A stretch of 64,000 nt of DNA from Bog-756 sp963734435 (GTDB lineage: Bacteria; Actinomycetota; Acidimicrobiia; Acidimicrobiales; RAAP-2), in the NCBI GenBank assembly GCA_963734435.1, contig CAVTHA010000013.1, positions 75,476-139,475 of the forward strand. The letters are read 5' to 3'. Position 1 is the first letter of the stretch; each line of letters starts with the position of its first letter. This document shows positions 50,999-59,630 of the stretch, one piece after another. A program made the position numbers and the translations under genes. Under the pieces are notes generated by a model. That model was not told the origin of the DNA and did no database searches. It worked only from the letters and a program-made list of their open reading frames with translations.

Positions 50999-51058
50999 GC
51001 AGTTGAGGGTCTGAGCGACTGGGTCGGCGGACCAGATCGGCGGACCGGGTCGAGTCAA

Positions 51059-53092
51059 TCAGTCCATCGATTCCTCGAGCAGCTGGGAGAGATCGAGCAC
51101 CCGCACGTCGTCCTCCTTGGCGTTGGCCCGCACCGCGTCGTCGAGCATGATCATGCAGTACGGGCAGGCCGTCGAGACCACGTCGGCCCCCGTGCCGAGC
51201 GCCTCCTCGGTCCGCTCCATGTTCACCCGTTTGCCGATGTTCTCCTCGAGCCACATGCGGGCCCCGCCCGCGCCGCAGCAGAAGCCGCGCTCGCGGCAGC
51301 GGCGCATCTCGACCTGGTTGGCCCCGGGGATGGCATCGATGACCGACCGGGGCTCGTCGAAGACCCGGTTGTGCCGACCCAGGTAGCAGGGGTCGTGGTA
51401 GGTGACCGTGCCCTGGTACCCGCCGCCCGGGGTGAGCTTGCCCGTCGAAACCAGGTGGTCGAGGAGCTGGCTGTGGTGGATGACCTCGAAGTCCCCGCCC
51501 AGGGCGGGGTACTCGTTGGCCAGCGAATTGAAGCAGTGCGGGCAGGTGGCGATGACCTTCTTCACCCCGGTGGTCCCGAGGGTCTCGATGTTCATACGAG
51601 CCTGCTCCTGGTACAGGTACTCGTTGCCCAGCCGGCGGGCCGGGTCGCCCGTGCAGCTCTCCCGGGGCCCGAGAATGCCGAAGGACACGCCGGCCCGGTG
51701 CAGCATGCGGGCCGTAGCCTGGGCGCCCTTGCGGGCCCGCTCGTCGAGGGCGCCGGCGCAACCGACCCAGTAGAGGTACTCGATGTCGTCGGGGATGGCC
51801 CCGCTGATGACCGGGACCTCGAAGTCGAGGGCGTTGAGCCAATCGGTCCGCTTGGAGGACCCGAGCCCCCAGGGGTCCCCCTGGTTCTCGATGTTGCGGA
51901 GCATGAGACCGGCCTCGGTGGGGAAGGAGGACTCCATCAGCACCTCGTAGCGGCGCATGTCGATGATGGTGTCGATGTGCTCGATGTCCACCGGGCACTC
52001 CTCGACGCAGGCGCCGCAGGTGGTGCAGGACCAGAGGACGTCAGGATCGATGATCGACGGGACCAGGTTGTCCACCTCGACCCCGGCGGCACGGTTCTTG
52101 GCCATGACGCGCTCGGCCGAGGCGAACAGATTGTCCCGCAGGTCCATGATGATGAGCTTCGGGGAGAGGGGCTTGCCGGTGTTCCAGGCCGGACACTGGG
52201 ACTGACAGCGACCGCACTCGGTGCAGGTGGCCATATCGAGCATCTGCTTCCACGAGAAGTCCTCGATGCGGCCGGCCCCGAACACCACCTCGTCCTCGTC
52301 TGCCACGTCTTCCATGGACATGTCCGGGGTGGAGGCCAACGCGCCGAGCGCCCGCGGGCGGCGGGAGGTGGCCACGTTGATCGGGGCCAGGAAGATGTGC
52401 AGGTGCTTCGAATAGGAGACGAATACCAGGAACCCGGTGATGATGGCGATGTTGGCCAACAGAGCCACCGTCTCGATCACGCTGTTCACTCCGGTGCCCA
52501 GCGGGGCGAGGGCTCTGGCCACCACGTGCGAAGCGAACGCCCACCAGCCGTAGGGGAAGTTGCCCGTGTTGACCTGGGCCGCCCGGTAGAGAAGCAGGGT
52601 CACCACCACGCCGGAGATCATGAGCAGCACCAGCCACGCCGCGCCGGTGTGAGAGCCGAAGAACCGCGAGCGGCGATTCTCCCGTTTCGGGGAATGCTTC
52701 ACCCGGATAGCCACGAACACCAGCAGGGCCACGATGACGGCCACGGCGAAGAAGTCCTCGAGGAATCCGATCACCGCGGTCTGGCCGATCAGCGGGATAT
52801 GGAAGTCGCGATCGAAGAGGCACCCGAAGGCCTCGATGATGGTGAGGAGCAGGATGGTGAAGCCCCAGAAGGTGAAGGCGTGCGCCAGGCCGGGCACCGT
52901 CCACTGCAGGAGCTTCTTCTGGCCCCCGACCTCGACCAGCTCGGCCTTTACCCGCTTGGGCACGTCCTTGAAGCGGGAGGGTACGGCGGGATGGCCGGCC
53001 GAGATCAGCCGGTAGAGCCAGAAGAGCCGGCGGCCGGCGATGGCGAACATCACCGCGGTGATCCCGAGTCCTACGGCCAGTCTGAGCGGCAC
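51059..53092 (-). CDS. etfD: EtfD-like membrane iron-sulfur oxidoreductase
   Basis: This 677-residue protein passes electrons from electron-transfer flavoprotein to menaquinone during fatty-acid oxidation. The N-terminal half has about six helices (NarI-like heme b module). The middle has two 4Fe-4S motifs (CTECGRCQSQCP and CTTCGACVEECP). The C-terminal half has two CCG-type domains (CPHCFNSLANEYP and RGFCCGAGGARMW). The layout equals Mycobacterium Rv0338c. The start GTG at 53092 has a strong GGAGG. A palindrome at 53110-53125 sits just upstream and may bind a regulator. Confidence 0.9.
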   Translation of the reverse strand: MPLRLAVGLGITAVMFAIAGRRLFWLYRLISAGHPAVPSRFKDVPKRVKAELVEVGGQKKLLQWTVPGLAHAFTFWGFTILLLTIIEAFGCLFDRDFHIPLIGQTAVIGFLEDFFAVAVIVALLVFVAIRVKHSPKRENRRSRFFGSHTGAAWLVLLMISGVVVTLLLYRAAQVNTGNFPYGWWAFASHVVARALAPLGTGVNSVIETVALLANIAIITGFLVFVSYSKHLHIFLAPINVATSRRPRALGALASTPDMSMEDVADEDEVVFGAGRIEDFSWKQMLDMATCTECGRCQSQCPAWNTGKPLSPKLIIMDLRDNLFASAERVMAKNRAAGVEVDNLVPSIIDPDVLWSCTTCGACVEECPVDIEHIDTIIDMRRYEVLMESSFPTEAGLMLRNIENQGDPWGLGSSKRTDWLNALDFEVPVISGAIPDDIEYLYWVGCAGALDERARKGAQATARMLHRAGVSFGILGPRESCTGDPARRLGNEYLYQEQARMNIETLGTTGVKKVIATCPHCFNSLANEYPALGGDFEVIHHSQLLDHLVSTGKLTPGGGYQGTVTYHDPCYLGRHNRVFDEPRSVIDAIPGANQVEMRRCRERGFCCGAGGARMWLEENIGKRVNMERTEEALGTGADVVSTACPYCMIMLDDAVRANAKEDDVRVLDLSQLLEESMD

Positions 53093-53109
53093 TGCGATCC
53101 TCCTAAGTG

Positions 53110-53125
53110 GTTACTGAAGAGTAAC
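53110..53125. promoter_or_regulatory. Palindrome GTTACT-N4-AGTAAC in the etfD leader
   Basis: A perfect 6-bp inverted repeat with a 4-bp centre lies 18 bp before the etfD GTG, between the start and the likely promoter. This is the form of a TetR-family operator and could tie etfD to fatty-acid regulation. No regulator gene is in view. Confidence 0.5.
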
Positions 53126-53193
53126 AAACGTCCGGCTCCGCCGGACCTGGGCCGAGGCGCCGGAGCGCCGGACCGCCGGAGACCGAACGCCGA

Positions 53194-53757
53194 TCACGAG
53201 ACGAAATTGTCGGCGTACCGGCTGGGTGTCGGTCCCCATTGTCCCTGGTACTTCGACCGGAGGCCCTCTGACCCGTAGGGATGGTCGGCGGCGGTGGTCA
53301 TCTGGAGGAAGCTGATCTGGCCGATCTTCATACCCGGGTAGACGGTGATGGGGAGGCTGGCCACATTGGACAGCTCGAGGGTGAGATGGCCGTCCCAACC
53401 GGCGTCGACGAACCCGGCGGTGGAATGGATGAGCAGGCCCAGCCGACCGAGGGAGGACTTGCCCTCGAGCCGTGCCACCAGGTCGTCCGGGAGGGTCACC
53501 TGCTCGAGGGTCGAGCCCAGCACGAATTCGCCCGGGTGGAGGATGAGCGGGTCGTCCCCGGTGTCGACCAGTTCGGTCAGGTCCTCCTGGCTCTCCCGCA
53601 CGTCGATGACCCGGCTGGTGTGGTTGCGGAACAGGCGGAAGTAGCGGTCGACATGCAGGTCGACCGACGAGGGCTGGATGCAACCCTCGTCGAACGGCTC
53701 GATCTTGATATGGCCTGCGGCCAGGGCTTCTCGGATGGATCGGTCAGAGAGAACCAT
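53194..53757 (-). CDS. dcd: dCTP deaminase (likely bifunctional dCTP deaminase/dUTPase)
   Basis: This 187-residue enzyme makes dUTP or dUMP from dCTP. Motifs: LSDRSIREALAAGHIKIEPF at the N-terminus, IQPSSVDLHVDRYFRLFRNH, LARLEGKSSLGRLGLLIHST and the catalytic Glu in GWDGHLTLELSNV. Actinobacterial Dcd combines deamination and diphosphatase activity; this copy has the same length and C-terminal QWGPTPSRY. The ATG at 53757 is chosen because the family begins MLLSDRDI-like. It sits just left of the tRNA-Gly gene. Confidence 0.94.
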   Translation of the reverse strand: MVLSDRSIREALAAGHIKIEPFDEGCIQPSSVDLHVDRYFRLFRNHTSRVIDVRESQEDLTELVDTGDDPLILHPGEFVLGSTLEQVTLPDDLVARLEGKSSLGRLGLLIHSTAGFVDAGWDGHLTLELSNVASLPITVYPGMKIGQISFLQMTTAADHPYGSEGLRSKYQGQWGPTPSRYADNFVS

Positions 53758-53787
53758 GCCGGACAGACGATAGTGTGACCCACGCAC

Positions 53788-53858
53788 GCGGGCGTAGTTC
53801 AGAGGCAGAACACAAGCTTCCCAAGCTTGGAACGCGGGTTCGATTCCCGTCGCCCGCT
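53788..53858 (+). tRNA. tRNA-Gly (anticodon CCC)
   Basis: Acceptor GCGGGCG pairs with CGCCCGC, anticodon stem CAAGC/GCTTG encloses TTCCCAA (anticodon CCC), and the T arm is GGGTTCGATTCCC. CCA is not encoded. The last ten bases are the first part of a 16-bp tandem repeat continuing downstream. Confidence 0.94.
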
Positions 53859-53928
53859 CTCACTGTCGCCCGCTCTCACTGTCGCCCGCTCTCACCGTCG
53901 CCCGCTCTCACCGTCGCCCGCTCTCGAG
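53849..53928. repeat. 16-bp tandem repeat copying the tRNA-Gly 3' end
   Basis: GTCGCCCGCTCTCACT occurs at 53849 and 53865, with CACC endings at 53881 and 53897, and a diverged fifth copy at 53913. The first copy includes the T-stem end and acceptor 3' strand of tRNA-Gly. Four further copies of the tRNA end therefore lie downstream. Confidence 0.93.
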
Positions 53929-54099
53929 ACCGCAACCCCGGCGTCGCGATTCGGCGTCACGCGGAGCGGGCTGAACGTTGTGCGACGCCACCCCGCCATC
54001 GCGTCGACCTCGACCCTCCCACCCTTCTCGGCCACCCGATGGGTTACCAGGTGCGGGAGGGTGTTCAGCCGGCGAGGCACCGGCGATGGGCAGGCCGCC

Positions 54100-54295
54100 G
54101 TGTTCACCGTGGCCTCGGCGACGAACAGCTCCCGGGCGATCTCGCCGTTGGAGTGCCCGTCGGCGATCAGCGCCAGCACATCGGCCTCCCGCTCGGTGAG
54201 CCCATCGGTCAGCGGCGAAGTAGGGGCATTGGGTTGGTCGCGTTCGACTTCGACGCTGGCCCGGGCGGCTTCCAACAACCGACTCACCCCAGGAC
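54100..54295 (-). pseudogene. Remnant of a NarL/LuxR-type regulator (C-terminal HTH)
   Basis: A minus-strand frame reads SRLLEAARASVEVERD and then a LuxR HTH: LTEREADVLALIADGHSNGE followed by IARELFVAEATV. This is the linker and first three helices of a NarL-family response regulator. The last helix (usual KTHVxxIxxKL) is missing and the receiver domain is absent because the sulfotransferase gene ends at 54301. No start codon suits it. A deletion remnant is most likely. 53929-54099 shows nothing else. Confidence 0.6.
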
Positions 54296-54300
54296 TTCGC

Positions 54301-55533
54301 TCAGAGAAACCGCTGAACGTACGGGGAGAACCGCTTGCGGAGGTCCTCTCCGTCCAGGCCGACCTCATCGGCCCGGTACTCGATCCTCCCGAGCCGGCCT
54401 CGCTGGTGCTCAGCCAGGTACTCCTCCGCCGCGCCTCGAGCTGTCTGGCCGAATGGCTGACCAGCAAGCTCGTAGATCGAACGGACCGTGGTCAATTGGT
54501 CGGCCATGAAGTCGTCGAACCGGACGTCGAGAGATCGGTCCGAGGACAGCACATGCCGGTCACGCATGCACGCCGTCAGTAGGTCCTCGATCCGATCCGC
54601 CCAGGCCCGACCCAATTCCTCCGTGCCGACCCGATTGGTGTACATCCGGGCGGTGTAGGCGACCATCGTGGCCATCGACACCACCACATCCACGGGATCC
54701 CGGTGGGTCACCACCACCGTGGCGTCGGGGAACACTTCGGCCAGCACCGGTAGCTGTTCGAGATGCTGGGGTGACTTCAGCACCCACCGGTCCCCGCCAC
54801 GGGTGAACTGGAGCGCCTGCAACATCGTGCGCAGGAAGCGGTAGTGGGGCGCCTGATCGTGGGAGCGGTAGTAATTCTCCCAGTCGGGCACCGGGGCTAG
54901 CGTCTCGAAGAACATCGTCGAGAAGTCGATGGCCAGGAGCTGGATCTCCTCGTGCACGTGGTCCGTGGTCATCTCGTGCATCAGCGGGAAGAGCGGCATC
55001 GCCTGGTTGAGGAACGACACGCTCGCCTCCGTGCGCTGGCGCCGGGGATCGGGCTCCACTCCATCTTCGGCGGGCAGCGGGATGGGCTCGAGGCTCTCCC
55101 AGTAAGGCAGGGAGCGCAGCGCGGTGTCACAGGCCAACAGGTTGTGCAGGTGGGTGGTCCCCGTACGGGGCAGGCCGACGATGATGATGGGTGGCGCCAG
55201 GGCGATGCCATGGATCTCCGGGTGGCGAGCGAGCAGATCGGTGAACAGGAGCCGGTTCTTCAGCAACTGAAGCATCTGGGAGTAGAAGACCACCCGGCCG
55301 GCCGGCGTGACCTGGTCGATCTGGCGGAGGGCACCGAGCAGGACCTCGAGTCGCTCCTCGTAGTCCCGGAGCCCGAAGTCGGTGAGCCCGGTCTCCCCGG
55401 CTGCCCGTCGGTGCAGGTGGGCCGCATCGAGGGGGCAGTCATCCGCCAGCGCCGCCATGCCGGCGAGCATGTCGCCCACTTCCGGCGAGAAGGTCGGATG
55501 CGCCAGGTCTTCGATACGGATTGCGTCGGACAT
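54301..55533 (-). CDS. Sulfotransferase family protein
   Basis: The 410-residue protein has the PAPS 5'-phosphosulfate loop IIIVGLPRTGTTHLHNLLA (about residues 116-134) and the 3'-phosphate motif VVVTHRDPVDVVVSMATM. Also WVLKSPQHLEQL, typical of the large bacterial group found in mycobacteria and Acidimicrobiia. It would move sulfate from PAPS to a hydroxyl acceptor, probably a lipid or sterol-like compound, but the acceptor is not known. It is divergent from the DUF1214 gene with 69 bp between. Confidence 0.86.
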   Translation of the reverse strand: MSDAIRIEDLAHPTFSPEVGDMLAGMAALADDCPLDAAHLHRRAAGETGLTDFGLRDYEERLEVLLGALRQIDQVTPAGRVVFYSQMLQLLKNRLLFTDLLARHPEIHGIALAPPIIIVGLPRTGTTHLHNLLACDTALRSLPYWESLEPIPLPAEDGVEPDPRRQRTEASVSFLNQAMPLFPLMHEMTTDHVHEEIQLLAIDFSTMFFETLAPVPDWENYYRSHDQAPHYRFLRTMLQALQFTRGGDRWVLKSPQHLEQLPVLAEVFPDATVVVTHRDPVDVVVSMATMVAYTARMYTNRVGTEELGRAWADRIEDLLTACMRDRHVLSSDRSLDVRFDDFMADQLTTVRSIYELAGQPFGQTARGAAEEYLAEHQRGRLGRIEYRADEVGLDGEDLRKRFSPYVQRFL

Positions 55534-55602
55534 GCCTCTCCCCCGAGCCCCGTCCCACCGTAGATTTCAGACGGTCGCCCACCTACCGAGAGGAATCCTG
55601 AC

Positions 55603-56752
55603 ATGAGCGAACGGACGTGGGACACGACCCGGGCCTGGAGAGAGCTGCTGGCCGGACTCGGCGAGCTGGATCGTCAGTTCCTCGAGGGTCCTCGGGCGGT
55701 GACCGACGAGCAGGCAGTGGCGGAGGGCTACCGCATGCTGACCGTGGGCCTCGGAGTGGCCCTGGACGTCTACCTCTACGCCGATGCCAGCCGTCCGGTC
55801 TTCGTCGACGTGAACACGCCCTTCCGGCGCGACCGGGCATGGGGAGGGGACAACACCGATGCGTACTACTCCCTAGCGCCGCTCGACCCTGGCCGCCGCT
55901 ACCGGGTGGGCGGACAGCGAGGGGACAGCGCCTACTTCTCGCTCACCGTGTACAACGAGCCGGCGCCGGGGCAGTGGTCCAACCGGATCGTCGGGATCGT
56001 GAACGACACCGACCTGGACATCGACGGCGAGGGACGATTCTCGTTCCTGATGGGACCCAGCCGTCCGCCGGGCCACACCGGGCCGTTCATCGAGCTCGGT
56101 GAGGACACCCACGTGGCCTTCACCCGCGATTACCAGCTCGACCCGGCGGTCGGGCGTCGGGTCACCTGGGAGATCGAGGCGCTCGACCCACCCGATCCCC
56201 TCGGGCGGACCGACGCGGTTACCGCGGCCGGCCTTCGGGCCGCACTGGAGTGGGTCCAGACCCTGTTCATGACCGTGCCGCTGAGCGTGGCACCCCGGCA
56301 AGCGGTCGAGTCCCTCGGTCACAGTTCCCCCCAACTGGCCAATGAATTCGCCGACCCCTACCAAGTGCCCGACGCCAACTTCGGATGGTCGGCCCGGGAC
56401 GCCTGCTATGCGTTCGCCAGCTATCGCATCCGACCGGACGAGGCGCTCGTGGTGACCCACCGACCGCCGGACTGCCGATTCTGGAACCTCGTGGTGTGGA
56501 ATCCCTTTCTCGCCACCGAGGTCCTCACCGACGGGCGCACCTCGATCAACATCGGCGCAGCCGTCCCGAACGTGGACGGCACGGTCACTGCCGTCATCGC
56601 CCGGGACGAACTGGTCCACCCCAATGCGGTGTCGACGGCAGGGCACGCCCAGGGCGCTTTGGCCTTCCGGGTGGTTCCTGGCCGACACGGTTCCCGATCG
56701 GCCGACCATCGAGGTGGTCAAGGCGACGGACGCCCCCGCCGCTCCATGGTGA
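55603..56752 (+). CDS. DUF1214-domain protein (3' frameshift)
   Basis: The protein is about 382 residues. N-terminal helices (RAWRELLAGLGELDRQFLEG) lead to DVNTPFRRDRAWGGDNTDAY, YSLAPLDPGRRYRVGGQRGD and SAYFSLTVYNEPAPGQWSNR. A central domain and a late RFWNLVVWNPFLATEVLTDG follow. An extra G near 56669-56673 shifts the frame; when corrected it ends FLADTVPDRPTIEVV and stops at 56750-56752. Proteins of this kind are common in mycobacteria and related genera, with no confirmed reaction. The ATG follows GAGGA. It lies between the sulfotransferase and a hydrolase. Confidence 0.75.
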
Positions 56753-56874
56753 AGGCCCGACACTCGTGCCTATCTGTCTGCGTCTGTCTGTCTCTCTCGT
56801 GCAGGTTCTGTCCAAGCCGGTCGGACTCCGACAGCCGGCCGGCTGACCCGGGCTGCGATGGGTAGGAGTCGTCG

Positions 56875-57558
56875 ATGAGCTTCTTCGTACTGGTCCCTGG
56901 AGCTGGCGGGGCCGCGTGGTACTGGCACCGTCTCGTCCCCGAGCTCACCGCTGGCGGCCGCCAGGCCATCGCCGTCGATCTTCCCGGAGCAGATCCCGCC
57001 GCCGGCCTGCCCGAATACACAACCTCGGTGTTGGCGGCCATCGGCGATCATCGAGACGCCGTACTGGTAGCCCAATCACTCGGCGGGTTCACCGCGCCCA
57101 TGGTCTGTGACCGGACCGACGTCGATCTCCTGGTGCTGGTCAACCCCATGATTCCGCGTCCGGGCGAGACCGCCGGGGACTGGTGGGCGAATACCGGGGT
57201 CGAGAAGGCCCGCCTGGCCGCGGCCATCGAACACGGTTATCCGTCCGCCTTCGACCTGGCCACCTACTTCCTCCACGACGTCCCGGCCGAGACCGTGGCC
57301 GCCGCGGAGGGGCACAACCGGCCCGAGGCCGACATCGTCTTCGGCCAGTCCTGTGACTTCTCTCACTGGCCGAACGTCCGAACCCTTGTCGTCGCCGGAC
57401 GGGACGACCGCTTCTTCCCGGTCGAATTCCAACGGCAGGTCGCTCGGCAACGGCTCGACATCGCGATCGACGTCATCCCCGGTGGCCATCTCGTTGCCCT
57501 CGCCAACCCATCCGGACTCGCCGACTACCTCGACGGCCACACCGAGACCTCCGGCTAG
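56875..57558 (+). CDS. Alpha/beta hydrolase
   Basis: The 227-residue fold has the opening FVLVPGAGGAAWYWHRLVPE (oxyanion loop), nucleophile Ser in VLVAQSLGGFTAP, Asp in VVAGRDDRFFP, and His in PGGHLVALANP. The cap region is short. It resembles the plant methylesterase/EstC-type group. The natural ester is unknown. The ATG has a good ribosome site, GGAGTCGTCG. It overlaps the end of the convergent reductase gene by four bases. Confidence 0.85.
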   Translation: MSFFVLVPGAGGAAWYWHRLVPELTAGGRQAIAVDLPGADPAAGLPEYTTSVLAAIGDHRDAVLVAQSLGGFTAPMVCDRTDVDLLVLVNPMIPRPGETAGDWWANTGVEKARLAAAIEHGYPSAFDLATYFLHDVPAETVAAAEGHNRPEADIVFGQSCDFSHWPNVRTLVVAGRDDRFFPVEFQRQVARQRLDIAIDVIPGGHLVALANPSGLADYLDGHTETSG

Positions 57559-58838
57559 CTAGCCGACGTTCCGTTGGGCCCGTAGCACCGGGAGAACCAC
57601 CTGGAAACTTCGGTGCGGGTCGTCACCGCACGCCCGAGAGCGGTGGCGGCCGCGGCCACGTTCCGGGCCGGACCGGGAGCCGCCCCTGCCAGGAGCTCGT
57701 TCCAGAAGATCCCCCAGCCTCCGGCCAGCGCGTCGCCTACCACCGGCGCGGTGAGCAGGCGGCCCACCGTGGCCACCGCCCTCGGGTGCGGGACCAATGC
57801 GGCATGCACGGCGGCAGTGATGCGTTGGTACGGGAGATGGGCGCCGGCCAGCCGGTCCCGGTAGATGGTCGCCGCCCGTGCCGGACAGTGGAGGATGGCC
57901 TCGGCTGCCGCCCGCCCGCTGGTCATGGCCTGGGCGATGCCTTCTCCCTGGAGGGGATTCACCAAGCCCGCCGCATCCCCGACCAGCAACACCCGGCCGG
58001 AGGCGGGGGTGGTCCCGACCATGCCCATCTTGAGCCAACCGCCCAGACGACGGAGCGGAGCCGACTCCTGCGGGCGTGTCCCGAGCAGTCCGAGACCGGT
58101 GAGGTGGTCGAGGAACGCCGGCAGGACCCGCACCGCCTCGGAACCGCCTTGCCGATCGGCCAGGGTTCCGATCCCGACGCCCACATTTGCCAGGCCGTCG
58201 GAGCCGGGGAAGATCCAGCCGTAGCCGGGAAAGGCCGTCCAGCGCTCTGCTTCCCAGAGCGCGATCGTCGGAAGGTCAACCGGTTGGTCGAGGTAGCGGC
58301 GCACGGCAAAGCCCCACAGGACGCGACGGGAGTCGAGCAACCCGGCGCATTCGGCCACCCGACTGGTAGCCCCGTCGGCGCCCACGACGAAGTCGGCGCG
58401 GATCTCCTCGCCTCCGGACAGCATGAACCCCTCGACGGCGCCGACGGAACCGACCGGTTGATCGGCCCGGCCCTCGAAGGGAACGGCGCCGGCCTCCAGG
58501 GCGACGCTCCGCAGGGCGTCATCGAACGCCGCTCGAGTGACCGCGCGCGCCCGACCCGGGTACGAACGGCCGTCGAAGCACGGCAGCCTGACCCGGCGAC
58601 CGGTGGGGCCCACGACGACCATGTCGCCGACATCGGGGCCGGGGGGTTCGGCGATGCCCAGGTCAGCCAAGACCTGGAGGCCTCTCGGTCCGATGAGGTC
58701 CCCACACGCCTTGTCCCTCGGGAACCGCGCCTTGTCCACGAGCGCGACATCGGCTCCCGCCCTCGACAGGACGGTGGCGGCGATGCTGCCGGCCGGACCT
58801 GCCCCGACCACCAGCGCGTCGAATCGCCTCGAGCTCAA
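57555..58838 (-). CDS. Geranylgeranyl-reductase-family FAD protein (MenJ-like)
   Basis: This 427-residue flavoprotein has the dinucleotide motif DALVVGAGPAGSIAATVLSR, the family Cys motif RFPRDKACGDLIGPRGL, GADGATSRVAECAG, and the FAD-phosphate motif RVLLVGDAAGLVNPLQGEGI. Members saturate isoprenoid chains; MenJ of Mycobacterium reduces menaquinone. The neighbours on the other strand, a UbiE-like methyltransferase and a UbiA-like membrane protein, support a quinone or prenyl-lipid role, which stays inference. Confidence 0.86.
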   Translation of the reverse strand: MSSRRFDALVVGAGPAGSIAATVLSRAGADVALVDKARFPRDKACGDLIGPRGLQVLADLGIAEPPGPDVGDMVVVGPTGRRVRLPCFDGRSYPGRARAVTRAAFDDALRSVALEAGAVPFEGRADQPVGSVGAVEGFMLSGGEEIRADFVVGADGATSRVAECAGLLDSRRVLWGFAVRRYLDQPVDLPTIALWEAERWTAFPGYGWIFPGSDGLANVGVGIGTLADRQGGSEAVRVLPAFLDHLTGLGLLGTRPQESAPLRRLGGWLKMGMVGTTPASGRVLLVGDAAGLVNPLQGEGIAQAMTSGRAAAEAILHCPARAATIYRDRLAGAHLPYQRITAAVHAALVPHPRAVATVGRLLTAPVVGDALAGGWGIFWNELLAGAAPGPARNVAAAATALGRAVTTRTEVSRWFSRCYGPNGTSAS

Positions 58839-58895
58839 TCGAACCTCCCGGGCGTCGACCGCCTACGGTGAGATCTTCGCATCCGAGGAGGTGGA

Positions 58896-59630
58896 GTGGA
58901 GACCCTGGAGCCCGTCGATCCGAACCGGTTCGCCCAGGAGCTCTTCACGCCGCTCCCAGACCGCTACGACCGCCTGGCCGAGTGGCTCTCACTGGGTCAG
59001 AACCGCCGGTGGCGGCGAGCCATGGTCGATCGCATCCTGCCCGGTCATCCGAGGCTCGTCCTCGACGTGGCGTCGGGGCCGGCCGGCGTGGCCCTCGAGC
59101 TGGCCGATCGGACCGCGGCCCGGGTGGTCGGCATCGACCTCACGCTCGACATGCTCCGCCAGGGCCGCCGCACGGTCGCGGCCAAGGGGAAGGCCGACCA
59201 GGTCCAGCTGGTGGCGGGCCGGGCCGAGCAGATGCCGTTCGCCGATCACACCTTCGACGCCCTCACCTTCACCTATCTATTGCGCTACGTGAACGATCCG
59301 CAAGCCACGCTCACCGAGCTCGCCCGGGTGGTGAAGCCGGGCGGAGTGGTGGCGAGCCTCGAGTTCCTCCTGCCCAAGAGCCGGTTCTGGCGGTTCTGGT
59401 GGTGGGGCTACACCCGGATGGTGCTCCCGGTGGCCGGGCTCGTCACCGGAGGAAGGGCGTGGTTCGAGGTGGGCCGGTTCCTCGGGCCCAACATCTCGGA
59501 CCACTACCGTCGGTACCCGGTGGGTTGGACCGTGGAGGCATGGCGGCGGGCCGGGTTCGTCGAGGTGGGCGTGCGGCGGATGAGCCTGGGTGGCGGCCTG
59601 GTCATGTGGGGGCGTCGCGCCGATGGCTGA
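58896..59630 (+). CDS. UbiE/MenG-like SAM-dependent methyltransferase
   Basis: The 244-residue protein opens with a UbiE/MenG-type N-terminus (FAQELFTPLPDRYDRLAEWL, then SLGQNRRWRRAMVDRI). SAM motif I is VLDVASGPAGVALELA, followed by VVGIDLTLDMLRQG, and motif II/III is FDALTFTYLLRYVNDP. A membrane-leaning segment follows near residues 165-185 (RFWWWGYTRMVLPVAG). It may methylate a prenylquinone. The GTG at 58896 follows GAGGAGG. The gene overlaps the membrane protein downstream by eight bases. Confidence 0.82.
   Translation: METLEPVDPNRFAQELFTPLPDRYDRLAEWLSLGQNRRWRRAMVDRILPGHPRLVLDVASGPAGVALELADRTAARVVGIDLTLDMLRQGRRTVAAKGKADQVQLVAGRAEQMPFADHTFDALTFTYLLRYVNDPQATLTELARVVKPGGVVASLEFLLPKSRFWRFWWWGYTRMVLPVAGLVTGGRAWFEVGRFLGPNISDHYRRYPVGWTVEAWRRAGFVEVGVRRMSLGGGLVMWGRRADG

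Noticed and set aside
51371..53278. Plus-strand open frame of 635 codons opposite etfD
   Set aside because: Antisense shadow of a gene with intact iron-sulfur motifs.
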